A stretch of 64,000 nt of DNA from Eubacterium sp. OM08-24 (GCF_003438075.1 NZ_QSTA01000001.1:1-64000), one strand, 5' to 3'; shown: positions 24,128 to 32,708, counted from the first letter of the stretch. Translations and numbers: made by a program. The notes: a model not told the origin generated them from the sequence alone.

Positions 24128-24988
24128 ATGGTAAAAATATACAAAAACCGTTTAAAAATACTTTTGCTCTGCCTTGTAACTGTATTAATGTCGATTTTTA
24201 TACTTTGTTCTCTAAGCGGTGCGAGTGTAGCAAATGAAAATTCCGTAAAAATGCCGGTCATTATGTATCATTCCGTTTTGAAAGATAAGTCAAGTCAGAA
24301 CGATTTTGTTGTTTCGCCCGAATTATTTGAGAACGACTTAAAATATTATAAAGAAAACGGATACACAACCGTTACGGTAAATGATTTGATAGATTATGTT
24401 TATTCAGATAAGCTGTTGCCACAAAAGTGCGTTATGCTGACATTTGATGACGGATACTATAATAATTATAAATATGTTTATCCTCTGCTAAAAAAATACG
24501 GCGCAAAAGCAGTGATTTCGCCGATTGCAAAGCTAAGTGAGGACTACACTGCTGTCGGTGAAGAAAATGCTAACTACGGTCATTTGCTTGAGAATAATAT
24601 AAAAGAAATGAACGAGTCGGGATTTGTGGAATTTCAAAATCACTCGTACAATATGCACGCACTTACCCCACGAAAGGGAATAGGCAAAAAATACGGTGAA
24701 AGCGACGAAAATTACAGGTCTGCCATTACATCTGACATAAGCAAGGCGCAGGATTACTTAAAAAATGTAACAGGAAAAGCTCCCACTGCATTTGTGTATC
24801 CGTTTGGCGAAGAGAACAGCACAAGTCTTGAAATCCTAAAAGAACAGGGATTTTTAGCCACACTCAACTGCACAGAAAAGCTCAATTATATTTCCAAATC
24901 TCCCGAAAGCCTTTACGAGCTTGGCAGATTTCGCAGAGATAACTCGGAAACCACTGCTCAGCTTATGGAAAGAATAAGCAAAAATTAA
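24128..24988 (+). CDS. Polysaccharide deacetylase (CE4), membrane-anchored
   Basis: This 286-aa protein has an N-terminal signal anchor (about 9-35) and a NodB-like carbohydrate esterase 4 domain. The metal-dependent core is visible as LTFDDGYYNNY (catalytic Asp and first metal Asp). The His-containing motif HSYNMH supplies the two metal histidines, and FVYPFGEEN is the later active-site block. Such enzymes remove N-acetyl groups from peptidoglycan or other surface glycans, often conferring lysozyme resistance. I start at ATG 24128 because GGAGGC lies 5-10 nt upstream. It is divergent from the PerR-type gene. Confidence 0.9.
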   Translation: MVKIYKNRLKILLLCLVTVLMSIFILCSLSGASVANENSVKMPVIMYHSVLKDKSSQNDFVVSPELFENDLKYYKENGYTTVTVNDLIDYVYSDKLLPQKCVMLTFDDGYYNNYKYVYPLLKKYGAKAVISPIAKLSEDYTAVGEENANYGHLLENNIKEMNESGFVEFQNHSYNMHALTPRKGIGKKYGESDENYRSAITSDISKAQDYLKNVTGKAPTAFVYPFGEENSTSLEILKEQGFLATLNCTEKLNYISKSPESLYELGRFRRDNSETTAQLMERISKN

Positions 24989-25047
24989 TTTGCGGAATAA
25001 TATATTGTATGGTGCGAGAGCATTATTCTTATAAAAGGAGAATTACT

Positions 25048-25590
25048 ATGCCAAAGTTATATTTAAGTCCGTCACTTCAAGAGTACAATCCATATGTTGA
25101 CGGTGGAAATGAGGAATATTATATGAATCTTGTAGCAGATGCGATAGAGCCGTATTTGCTGGCAAGCGGAATAGAATTTGACAGAAACAGTCCCGAAATG
25201 ACCTTGTCGCAGGCAATCAGGGACTCCAATAATTCGGCAAATGATTTGCACCTTGCAATTCATAGCAATGCCGCTCCCGAAGGTTCGGCAGGAAGATATA
25301 CGGGAGCGGATATTTATTATTATCCGTCAAGTTTGAACGGAAAAAGATTTGCTGAAATCTTACAACGAAATTATGAAAACATCTATCCGTATCCTGACGA
25401 TGTAGATATTGTTCCGACCACAAGCCTTGCGGAAGTCCGCAGAACAAAAGCGCCGTCGGCTTTAATTGAAGTGGCATATCACGATAACCCCGAAGAGGCT
25501 CAGTGGATAAGAGAAAATATAAACGCTATCGGCAGAAATCTCGCTCAGTCTATTGCTCAGTATTTTGGTGTGCCGTTTGTTGAGGCTTGA
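25048..25590 (+). CDS. N-acetylmuramoyl-L-alanine amidase-like (Amidase_3)
   Basis: This 180-aa Amidase_3-family protein lacks an obvious signal peptide. The family fold is seen in NEEYYMNLVADAIEPYL (zinc-ligand Glu), LHLAIHSNAAP (zinc-ligand His) and the C-terminal ALIEVAYHDNPEEA carrying the catalytic Glu. The first zinc-ligand segment, normally DPGHGG, is instead YLSPSLQEYNPY, so the first histidine is missing. Related Ruminococcaceae proteins with SPS.QEYNPY are annotated as amidases, so the substitution is a subfamily trait. Whether it still cleaves peptidoglycan is unclear. ATG 25048 has AAGGAG 7 nt upstream. Confidence 0.82.
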   Translation: MPKLYLSPSLQEYNPYVDGGNEEYYMNLVADAIEPYLLASGIEFDRNSPEMTLSQAIRDSNNSANDLHLAIHSNAAPEGSAGRYTGADIYYYPSSLNGKRFAEILQRNYENIYPYPDDVDIVPTTSLAEVRRTKAPSALIEVAYHDNPEEAQWIRENINAIGRNLAQSIAQYFGVPFVEA

Positions 25591-25643
25591 AATAGCGGTA
25601 TTTATAGTGTATAATTTAACAAAAAGCTAATGGAAGTGTAAAG

Positions 25644-26315
25644 ATGAGTGCTTTAACCAATGAAACAAAACTCAGAATAGAAAAGACAATCAAAAATCTT
25701 AAAGCAAACAAGATGGACGCTTATTATTGCGAAAATAAAACAGACGCCTGCAATCTTGTTAAAACTCTCATTAAAAAAGGCGATGTAATATCAAGCGGCG
25801 GCTCTGTTACTCTCAAGCAAACAGGCGTGTATGATATTATAACTTCCTCTGACTACAATTATCTTGACAGGACAGCAGAGGGACTTACTCCCGAACAGGT
25901 AGAGGAAGTGTATCGCAAAACCTTTTCGGCTGACGCATATTTTGCAAGCAGTAATGCTATTACAGAAAACGGCGAGCTATACAATGTGGACGGTAATTCA
26001 AATCGTGTTGCCGCAATTTTATACGGCCCTGCGAGTGTAATACTTGTGTGTGGATATAATAAAATTGTAAAAAATATTGATGAGGCAATCGACAGAGTTA
26101 AGAAAGTTGCCGCACCTGGCAATACTATAAGACTTAACATTGATGCCCCTTGCTCAAAGCTCGGAAAGTGCATTTCTGCCGATAAAGAAGATGCCGAGCT
26201 TTGCTCGGGCTGTAAAAGTGACAGAAGAATTTGCTGTAATTATGTAGTTTGCGCCCAGCAAAGGCACAAAGACAGAATAAAGGTTATTATTATAGGCGAG
26301 GAGTATGGATATTGA
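25644..26315 (+). CDS. LUD domain protein (lactate-utilisation-like)
   Basis: This 223-aa protein is a stand-alone LUD (DUF162) domain related to LutC/YkgG. Typical segments are VISSGGSVTLKQTGVYDII and NSNRVAAILYGPASVILVCG, followed by the family's IVKNIDEAIDRVK. A Cys-rich patch (CSKLGKC, CSGCKSDRRICC) lies near residues 175-200, which might bind metal or an iron-sulfur centre. Classical LutC acts with LutA and LutB in lactate oxidation, but those partners are absent here, so that role cannot be claimed. A SD (TGGAAGTG) precedes ATG 25644. Confidence 0.85.
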   Translation: MSALTNETKLRIEKTIKNLKANKMDAYYCENKTDACNLVKTLIKKGDVISSGGSVTLKQTGVYDIITSSDYNYLDRTAEGLTPEQVEEVYRKTFSADAYFASSNAITENGELYNVDGNSNRVAAILYGPASVILVCGYNKIVKNIDEAIDRVKKVAAPGNTIRLNIDAPCSKLGKCISADKEDAELCSGCKSDRRICCNYVVCAQQRHKDRIKVIIIGEEYGY

Positions 26316-26411
26316 GAAATGATTATTAGTTTTTAATTTGTTTCTCATAAACTACATTTGGCTTATTATATAATACTGCCAAACTGAAATGCTTTTGAAA
26401 AAAGAAATAAA

Positions 26412-26447
26412 AAGGTCAGTGACCTTGGAGCTGCTGACTTTGGTTTT
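26412..26447 (+). terminator. Terminator of the LUD gene
   Basis: An 8-bp stem (26412-26419 with 26434-26441, one G-U pair) is followed by GGTTTT. The stem also contains a short palindrome, AAGGTCAGTGACCTT. Confidence 0.6.
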
Positions 26448-26524
26448 CTATTAATAGTTTATTATTGGCAAGGTATGTGCTTAGAATATTATTATTTAAG
26501 TAATTTAAAGGCAAATCAGCATAA

Positions 26525-26562
26525 GGCAAGCCATACTTGTAGTGCTGCAAATATGGCTTGCC
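26525..26562 (-). terminator. Terminator of the Asn/Gln-rich peptide gene
   Basis: A perfect 11-bp stem (26525-26535 with 26552-26562) lies 18 bp beyond the stop codon of the small minus-strand gene. Confidence 0.6.
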
Positions 26563-26580
26563 GCATAGCCTTGAACTTGA

Positions 26581-26724
26581 TTATCTGAAGTTATTCTGAT
26601 TTTTGTTCTGGCTATTCTTCTGGTTTTTATTCTGATTGTTGTTCTGATTCTTATTCTGGCTGTTATTCTGATTCTGGTTATTGTTCTGGTTCTGATTGTT
26701 ATTCTGATTCTGGTTGAAGTTCAT
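26581..26724 (-). CDS. Asn/Gln-rich 47-aa peptide
   Basis: This small gene was read directly from the minus strand. ATG 26724 is preceded by a perfect SD (GGAGGTG) and a stop lies at 26583-26581. The 47-residue product is almost wholly Asn and Gln in NQN-type repeats with a few Lys/Ser and an FR end. Its DNA is built from TTCTGATT-type repeats. A terminator hairpin follows. The composition recalls gamma-type small acid-soluble spore proteins or low-complexity coat peptides, but no such motif is present. The function is unknown. Confidence 0.7.
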   Translation of the reverse strand: MNFNQNQNNNQNQNNNQNQNNSQNKNQNNNQNKNQKNSQNKNQNNFR

Positions 26725-26778
26725 ATTAGCACCTCCCTCCGATACGCTTATTATTTTCGTTTCTAAGGATTTTATACA

Positions 26779-28101
26779 ATGAATATTTTTTTAGATAAAA
26801 TGAAAGCTCTGCTCGGTGACGAGTTTGACGAATTTTTAAAATTTTACAATTCAAGCGGCGAGCATTACAGGGGACTTAGAGTAAACACTCTTAAATGTTC
26901 GGTTGAAAAGCTCAGAGATTTACTCGATTTTGAGTTGAAACCTGCACCGTTTTGCTCGGAAAGCTTTTATATTCCAAACGAAATTACCTCTTTTGGCAAC
27001 AATCCGCTGCACCACGCAGGCGCTTTTTACATTCAAGAGCCGTCTGCATCTTCGGCAGTAACAATGCTTGATGTGCAAGAGGGGGATTTTGTTCTTGACC
27101 TTTGTGCAGCGCCGGGCGGCAAAAGCACTCAGATTGCCGCAAAGCTAAATTCAAAAGGCTTTTTGTGGAGCAATGAAATAGTAAAGAATAGAGCTAATAT
27201 TCTTTTATCAAATATTGAAAGACTCGGTATAAGAAACGCAACGGTTTCAAATGCGTACCCCGAGGTGCTTTGTGACAGACTTGCAGGCTGTTTTGATAAG
27301 GTGCTTGTTGACGCACCTTGCAGTGGCGAGGGAATGTTCAGAAAGGACTCTGCCGCCGAAAGCGAGTGGAGCGATGAGCATGTAAAAAGCTGCGCCGAAA
27401 GACAGCTTAAAATTCTTAACAGCGCTAAAAAGGCACTTAAAGATGGCGGAGTTATGGTGTACTCAACCTGTACCTTTTCTGTTGAGGAAAACGAGGGCGT
27501 TATAAGCAGATTTTTGGAGGAAAATCCTGATTTTGCGTTGGAAGATGCAAATGTCGGCTTTGGCAGACCGGCGCTTGAGTATGCGAGAAGAATTTTCCCG
27601 ATGGACGGCGGAGAAGGACATTTTGCCGCAAGGCTCAGAAAATCGGGTGAATTATATAAAAATTCTTTTACGGAAAATAAGCCTAAGAAAATCGACAGCA
27701 AAATTCTTGATTTTTACGACAGCATTTTTATAAACAGACCGTTTGGAGAGAATATTGAGGTTATCGGCGACAAAATTATTGTTTTGCCGCAGAAGTATGT
27801 GCTGACCGAAAAATTACCTGTATTGCGCAGCGGAATAATTTTGGGTCAGATTGTTAAAAACCGAATTGAACCGCACCACTCGGCGTTTATGGCGGCAAAG
27901 GCTTGTGAGTGTGTGTCAAAGGTGGATTTTGATGTTAATTCTGCCGAGATAAAGGCATTTTTACATGGCGAGGAGGTTGCTGTTGACAATAATATTAAAG
28001 GTTATACGGCTGTGTGCGTAAACGGTATTACAACAGGCTTTGGCAAATGCTCAAACGGCAGATTAAAAAATAAATATCCGAAAGGACTAAGACTTTTATA
28101 A
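26779..28101 (+). CDS. RsmB/RsmF-type rRNA m5C methyltransferase
   Basis: This 440-aa NOP2/Sun-family protein methylates cytosine C5 in rRNA using SAM. The Rossmann SAM motif DLCAAPGGKSTQIA lies near residue 107-120. Both catalytic cysteines are visible, one in VDAPCSGEGMF and the other in YSTCTFSVEEN. The C-terminal region matches the RsmF-type PUA-like extension (HHSAFMAAKA). The likely substrate is 16S rRNA, as for YebU/RsmF, but the exact site is not known for this clade. It overlaps the rsmA start by one base (TAATG), forming an rRNA-methylation operon. ATG 26779 has AAGGA upstream. Confidence 0.9.
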   Translation: MNIFLDKMKALLGDEFDEFLKFYNSSGEHYRGLRVNTLKCSVEKLRDLLDFELKPAPFCSESFYIPNEITSFGNNPLHHAGAFYIQEPSASSAVTMLDVQEGDFVLDLCAAPGGKSTQIAAKLNSKGFLWSNEIVKNRANILLSNIERLGIRNATVSNAYPEVLCDRLAGCFDKVLVDAPCSGEGMFRKDSAAESEWSDEHVKSCAERQLKILNSAKKALKDGGVMVYSTCTFSVEENEGVISRFLEENPDFALEDANVGFGRPALEYARRIFPMDGGEGHFAARLRKSGELYKNSFTENKPKKIDSKILDFYDSIFINRPFGENIEVIGDKIIVLPQKYVLTEKLPVLRSGIILGQIVKNRIEPHHSAFMAAKACECVSKVDFDVNSAEIKAFLHGEEVAVDNNIKGYTAVCVNGITTGFGKCSNGRLKNKYPKGLRLL

Positions 28102-28961
28102 TGAATAACTTATCTGATATAGGAAAAATTAAAGAGATACTTTCAAAACACGGTTTTACTTTTTCAAAATCGCTCGGTCAGAATTTTTTGATAAATCCGT
28201 CTGTATGCCCACGAATGGCAGAGTACAGCGGTGCCGGCGAGGGCGTTGGTGTAATTGAGGTTGGCCCCGGCATAGGCGTGCTTACAAATGAGCTTTGTCA
28301 GCTTGCCGACAAGGTTGTGGCGGTAGAGCTTGACAAAAGACTTTTGCCTGTTCTTGATGAAACGCTTGGCGAATACGATAACTTAAAGGTAGTAAACGAA
28401 GATGTGCTTAAACTTGATTTGCACAAGCTGATTGACGAGAAGTTTGCAGGAATGAAGGTTGTTGTTTGCGCAAATTTGCCCTATTACATAACCTCTCCCG
28501 TTATAATGAAACTGCTTGAGGACAGATTGCCGATAGAGGCAATAACCGTTATGGTGCAGAAAGAGGCGGCTCAGAGAATTTGCGCCGAGGTAGGCACAAG
28601 GCAGAGCGGTGCTTTAACCGTATCGGTTAATTATTATGCCGAACCCGAAATGCTTTTTGGTGTGAGTGCAGGCTCGTTTATGCCTGCTCCAAAGGTTGAT
28701 TCGGCTGTTATAAGACTTAATGTGCGCAAAGAACCGCCCGTAACCGTTGAAAACGAAAAGCTGTTGTTTAATGTAATAAAAGCGGCTTTTTCGCAGAGAA
28801 GAAAAACACTTGCCAATTCTCTCAGTTCTGGACTTTCGCTTGAAAAGAGCAAGGTAAACGAGCTTTTGATAAATTCAGGTGTGGAAACCAACGCAAGAGC
28901 CGAAAAGCTGACGCTCGATGATTTTGCGAATATTACTAACAATTTGCTGGGGATGATGTGA
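28101..28961 (+). CDS. rsmA: 16S rRNA dimethyladenosine transferase (RsmA/KsgA)
   Basis: This 286-aa enzyme dimethylates two adjacent adenosines in helix 45 of 16S rRNA (A1518 and A1519 in E. coli). The SAM motif VIEVGPGIGVLTNEL lies near residue 50-65, the NLPYYITSP active-site motif near 125, and the C-terminal helical domain has FSQRRKTLANSL. The length is typical. It overlaps the methyltransferase gene before it by one base and the small membrane-protein gene after it by one base, so the three genes are translationally coupled. Confidence 0.96.
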   Translation: MNNLSDIGKIKEILSKHGFTFSKSLGQNFLINPSVCPRMAEYSGAGEGVGVIEVGPGIGVLTNELCQLADKVVAVELDKRLLPVLDETLGEYDNLKVVNEDVLKLDLHKLIDEKFAGMKVVVCANLPYYITSPVIMKLLEDRLPIEAITVMVQKEAAQRICAEVGTRQSGALTVSVNYYAEPEMLFGVSAGSFMPAPKVDSAVIRLNVRKEPPVTVENEKLLFNVIKAAFSQRRKTLANSLSSGLSLEKSKVNELLINSGVETNARAEKLTLDDFANITNNLLGMM

Positions 28962-29203
28962 TGAAAAAGCAAAAGATGAATGTACTGTTTAAAATTGCAT
29001 TTATTCTGCTTATAGTTTGTGTGCTGATGATATTTGCCTCAATTATTATTGCATATGCTTTTGACAGCGAAAAATGGTCTGCCATTTGTTCGGCAGGCGG
29101 TGTACTGCTTGCAACAGTGGGTATAATTCTCGCTATGCTCAGCAAACCGAAAAAGAAAAAGGCAATAGAAGAAAACAGCAAAAAAACTATTGACAAAAAT
29201 TGA
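28961..29203 (+). CDS. Small two-helix membrane protein
   Basis: This 80-aa protein has two hydrophobic helices (about 10-32 and 40-62) and a highly basic, Lys-rich C-terminal tail (KPKKKKAIEENSKKTIDKN). The start ATG 28961 overlaps the rsmA stop codon (TGATG), so it is probably translationally coupled. I recognise no family. It lies just upstream of the Mn2+ riboswitch and could be part of the rsmA operon by position only. Confidence 0.6.
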   Translation: MKKQKMNVLFKIAFILLIVCVLMIFASIIIAYAFDSEKWSAICSAGGVLLATVGIILAMLSKPKKKKAIEENSKKTIDKN

Positions 29204-29223
29204 ATAATCTGTTAGAATAAAAC

Positions 29224-29300
29224 CACCATAAAGGGGAGTAGTTTGCAGATAATCTGTGATACAATTCGTCAATCTCATACCTTAGGGTATCGGTTGTATC
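29224..29300 (+). ncRNA. yybP-ykoY (manganese) riboswitch
   Basis: The block AAAGGGGAGTAG (29230-29241) is the hallmark 5' segment of the yybP-ykoY riboswitch, which senses Mn2+. It is followed by paired segments (CAGATAATCTG and ATACAATTCG...CGGTTGTAT) and a distal CATACCTTAGGGTATC hairpin loop. The expression platform is the terminator that follows. It lies directly in front of a P-type ATPase gene, the most frequent partner of this riboswitch. The sequence match to the core and the gene context are both strong. Confidence 0.88.
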
Positions 29301-29310
29301 TTAAAAAACG

Positions 29311-29367
29311 AGACTTTTATTGTAGGATAATTGCATTTTGCAATGTTTTACAATAAAAGTCTTTTTT
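29311..29367 (+). terminator. Riboswitch-controlled terminator
   Basis: A perfect 14-bp stem (29311-29324 with 29349-29362) runs into TTTTTT at 29362-29367. It lies between the riboswitch core and the ATPase start, so Mn2+ binding would be expected to suppress termination. Confidence 0.85.
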
Positions 29368-29412
29368 GTTTGCTCACTTTCTTTTATCAAGAAAAAATAT
29401 GGAGGAATTATG

Positions 29413-32013
29413 ATGAACTGGTATCAGTTGACCAAAAAGCAGGTGCTTGAAAAGCTCGGTGTTACAAAGGACGGACTTACCTCGCAAAAAGCTGAGGAGC
29501 TGTTGCAGCAAAACGGCGAAAATGTTTTGCAGGAGGGCAAAAGGAAAACCGCCTTGCAGGTGTTTTTAGGTCAGTTTGCGGATCTGCTTGTAATTATTTT
29601 GATAATTGCTGCGATTATTTCAATGTTTTCGGGCAACATTGAGAGCACAATAGTAATTTTTGCGGTAATTATTCTTAATGCCATTCTCGGTACAGTCCAG
29701 CATATCAATGCGGAAAAATCGCTCGACAGCTTAAAATCCCTTTCATCTCCGAATGCAAAGGTTATTCGTGACGGACAGAAAATTGAAATTCCGTCAAAAA
29801 ATGTTGTTGAGGGCGACCTAATTGTGCTTGAGGCAGGCGACCTCGTTGTGGCTGACGGCAGAATTATTAACAACTATTCTTTGCAGGTAAACGAAAGCTC
29901 GCTTACAGGCGAGTCTACAAATGTAGATAAAAACGATGGCGACATTACCGCCGAGGTTCCGCTTGCCGACAGAACAAATATGGTTTATTCGGGCAGCCTT
30001 GTTACCTACGGCAGAGCTATTGTAGCCGTAACAGGTACAGGTATGAACACCGAAATCGGCAAGATTGCAAGCCTTATGAATGCCGCAAAGGAAAAGAAAA
30101 CACCTTTGCAGGAGAGCCTTGATAAGTTCTCAAGCCGTCTTGCGGTTATTATTCTTATTATTTCCGCAATCGTTTTCGGCTTAAGCCTTTTAAATCATAT
30201 GGCAATTCTTGATGCGCTTATGTTTGCTGTTGCCCTTGCCGTTGCCGCTATTCCTGAGGCTTTGGGTTCAATCGTAACTATTGTGCAGGCAATGGGTACT
30301 CAGAAAATGGCTAAGGAAAATGCCGTTATCAAAGATTTGAAAGCGGTTGAAAGCCTCGGTTGCGTATCTGTAATTTGTTCCGACAAAACAGGTACGCTTA
30401 CTCAAAATAAAATGACTGTTCAGAAAATATATATCAACGGTGAAAGTATTTTTGAAGAAGAACTTGACCTTAATAATCAAAGCCACCGCTATTTACTTTA
30501 CGATATGGTGCTAAATAACGATTCGAGCATTGTTGACGGAAAGGGAATAGGCGACCCGACAGAGTATGCGTTGCTTGAACCTCTAAGAAAGCTCGGTTAC
30601 AACGAAGAAGATTTGCGTTCGGTACTTAAAAGACTTGAGGAAGTGCCGTTTGATTCCGACCGTAAGATGATGAGCACAAAATACAAGCTCCATGGAGAAA
30701 ATCATATTTTGACAAAGGGCGCTATTGACGCTATTCTTGACAGATGCGACAGCATTGCTACAAAGGACGGTGTTCGTCCGATTACCGAGGCAGACAAGGC
30801 GGACATTCTCAGACAAAATACAGAGTATTCCGAAAACGGCTTGCGTGTGCTTACTTTTGCCTATAAGCAGACAGATGAAGAGCTTAGTGTGGATACCGAA
30901 TACGGCTACACATTCTTGGGCTTGGTTTCTATGATAGATCCGCCTCGTGAAGAGTCAAAGACGGCTGTTGCCGATGCAATCAGAGCAGGTATTAAGCCTG
31001 TTATGATTACAGGTGACCATAAAATTACCGCAACTGCCATTGCAAAGCAGATCGGTATTTTCAAAGATGGCGACATTTCCGTTACGGGTATGGAGCTTGA
31101 CGCAATGAGCGACAGCGAGCTTGACAGTAAAATTGAGAAAATTTCCGTATATGCACGAGTTTCTCCCGAAAATAAAATCAGAATTGTTGAGGCTTGGCAA
31201 AAGAAAGGCAACATAGTTTCTATGACAGGTGACGGCGTAAATGACGCTCCTGCCCTTAAAAAAGCCGACATCGGTGTAGCTATGGGTATTACAGGCACTG
31301 AGGTTTCTAAAGACGCAGCGTCAATGGTACTTCAGGACGATAACTTTGCCACAATAATTAAGGCTGTTGCAAACGGCAGAAATGTTTACAGAAACATTAA
31401 AAATACTATCCTTTTCCTGCTGTCGGGCAATATGGCGGCTATATTTGCAGTTGTGTATGCGTCCCTCCTCGCTTTGCCTGTTCCGTTTGAGGCTGTGCAC
31501 CTTTTGTTTATAAACCTCTTGACCGACTCACTCCCTGCTATTGCAATCGGTATGGAAAAGCCCGAAAAAGATTTGCTTGCACAAAAGCCGAGAGATCCTA
31601 AACAAGGTATTCTTACAAAAGAATTTTCGGCATTAATGCTTTGCCAGGGTGCACTTATAGCAGTTGTAACAATGACAGCTTTCTACATCGGTTTGCAGGT
31701 AAATGCCGCAACAGCAAGCACAATGGCATTTGCAACCCTTACACTTGCAAGACTTTTCCATGGCTTTAACTGCCGCAGCAAACATTCAATTTTCAGAATC
31801 GGACTTACCTCAAATGTTTACAGCTTGCTCGCATTTGCGGCAGGCGCAGCACTTCTTGCATTTGTAATCTTTGTGCCGTTTATGCACCCACTTTTCAGCA
31901 TTGCAGAACTTACAGGAGCGCAAATCGGATTTATCGGCTTGCTTGCTTTTATTCCGACAGTTATTATTCAGCTTGTAAAGGTAATTGTTGAAAATGTTAA
32001 AAAGAGCAAATAA
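29413..32013 (+). CDS. Cation P-type ATPase, probable Mn2+/Ca2+ exporter
   Basis: This P2-type cation ATPase of about 866 aa exports Ca2+ or Mn2+ at the membrane. Landmarks are the actuator motif TGES, the phosphorylation loop CSDKTGTLTQNKM, the ATP-binding KGA and the hinge MVTGDGVNDAPALKKADIG-like block. Ten helices are expected. The helix-4 metal motif reads IPEALGSIV rather than the calcium-pump IPEGLPAIV; this Leu/Gly-Ser variant recurs in riboswitch-linked Mn2+ exporters. I start at the second of two adjacent ATGs (29413), which is 7 nt from GGAGG; 29410 is also possible. The riboswitch upstream supports Mn2+ as substrate. Confidence 0.9.
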   Translation: MNWYQLTKKQVLEKLGVTKDGLTSQKAEELLQQNGENVLQEGKRKTALQVFLGQFADLLVIILIIAAIISMFSGNIESTIVIFAVIILNAILGTVQHINAEKSLDSLKSLSSPNAKVIRDGQKIEIPSKNVVEGDLIVLEAGDLVVADGRIINNYSLQVNESSLTGESTNVDKNDGDITAEVPLADRTNMVYSGSLVTYGRAIVAVTGTGMNTEIGKIASLMNAAKEKKTPLQESLDKFSSRLAVIILIISAIVFGLSLLNHMAILDALMFAVALAVAAIPEALGSIVTIVQAMGTQKMAKENAVIKDLKAVESLGCVSVICSDKTGTLTQNKMTVQKIYINGESIFEEELDLNNQSHRYLLYDMVLNNDSSIVDGKGIGDPTEYALLEPLRKLGYNEEDLRSVLKRLEEVPFDSDRKMMSTKYKLHGENHILTKGAIDAILDRCDSIATKDGVRPITEADKADILRQNTEYSENGLRVLTFAYKQTDEELSVDTEYGYTFLGLVSMIDPPREESKTAVADAIRAGIKPVMITGDHKITATAIAKQIGIFKDGDISVTGMELDAMSDSELDSKIEKISVYARVSPENKIRIVEAWQKKGNIVSMTGDGVNDAPALKKADIGVAMGITGTEVSKDAASMVLQDDNFATIIKAVANGRNVYRNIKNTILFLLSGNMAAIFAVVYASLLALPVPFEAVHLLFINLLTDSLPAIAIGMEKPEKDLLAQKPRDPKQGILTKEFSALMLCQGALIAVVTMTAFYIGLQVNAATASTMAFATLTLARLFHGFNCRSKHSIFRIGLTSNVYSLLAFAAGAALLAFVIFVPFMHPLFSIAELTGAQIGFIGLLAFIPTVIIQLVKVIVENVKKSK

Positions 32014-32071
32014 AAGCAAAGTCAGCCAAAGTCGAGCAAATAATTATCTCTTTAAATAAAATAAATATTCT

Positions 32072-32130
32072 AAACCGCAGTTTTGTTGTTAAATTATTCA
32101 AAAATAATTCTTGACATCTTACTGCGGTTT
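32072..32130 (+). terminator. Terminator-like inverted repeat around the ppa promoter
   Basis: A perfect 10-bp stem (32072-32081 with 32121-32130) has a 39-nt loop. The ppa -35 element lies in the loop and the -10 just after the 3' arm. It may terminate the ATPase transcript or act as an operator. Confidence 0.45.
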
Positions 32131-32139
32131 ATTTATAAT
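32111..32139 (+). promoter_or_regulatory. Consensus sigma-A promoter of ppa
   Basis: TTGACA (32111-32116) and TATAAT (32134-32139) are exactly 17 bp apart, a perfect consensus. Confidence 0.9.
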
Positions 32140-32171
32140 TAAGATAAATAAATATGTGAGGTGGCTTAATT

Positions 32172-32708
32172 ATGAATATTTGGCACGATATATCTCCAAA
32201 GAGAATTACAGCAGATAAATTTTACGCCGTTATTGAAATTTCTAAGGGCGGTAAAAATAAATACGAGCTTGACAAGGAAACAGGTATGCTAAAGCTCGAC
32301 AGAGTTCTTTTTACATCAACCCACTATCCGGCTAACTACGGCTTTATTCCGAGAACCTATGCAGATGACGGCGACCCGCTTGATGTACTCGTTCTTTGCT
32401 CCGAAACAATTCAGCCTATGACACTTGTTGAGTGCAAGCCAATCGGTGTGCTCAATATGATTGATAATGACAGCTGTGACGAAAAAATCATTGCTGTGCC
32501 TGTTAATGACCCTAACTATTGCGGTTACAATGACATTGCTGACCTTCCTCGTCACTATTTTGACGAAATTCAGCACTTTTTCCAGGTATATAAGAGCCTT
32601 GAGAGCGGTAAGGTTACATCTGTAACCGAAACCAACGGTGTTGAGATGGCTAAGGATATTATTAAAAAGTCAATCGACAGCTACATTAAAGATTTCCAGA
32701 TGGCATAA
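32172..32708 (+). CDS. ppa: Inorganic pyrophosphatase, family I
   Basis: This 178-aa cytosolic enzyme hydrolyses pyrophosphate to phosphate, pulling biosynthetic reactions forward. Family I signatures are clear: the substrate-binding KYELDKETG, the YPANYGFIP block, the metal-binding DGDPLDVLV (the family I signature D-G-D-P-x-D) and the later DxxxxDE-type aspartates. ATG 32172 has GAGGTGG 6 nt upstream. A perfect consensus promoter suggests strong expression. The acetyltransferase gene follows by 12 bp. Confidence 0.95.
   Translation: MNIWHDISPKRITADKFYAVIEISKGGKNKYELDKETGMLKLDRVLFTSTHYPANYGFIPRTYADDGDPLDVLVLCSETIQPMTLVECKPIGVLNMIDNDSCDEKIIAVPVNDPNYCGYNDIADLPRHYFDEIQHFFQVYKSLESGKVTSVTETNGVEMAKDIIKKSIDSYIKDFQMA

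Noticed and set aside
26590..26720. CRISPR-like array suggested by the repeated TTCTGATT units
   Set aside because: The units are 6-12 bp, run without spacers and encode an in-frame Asn/Gln repeat on the minus strand, so this is a coding repeat.
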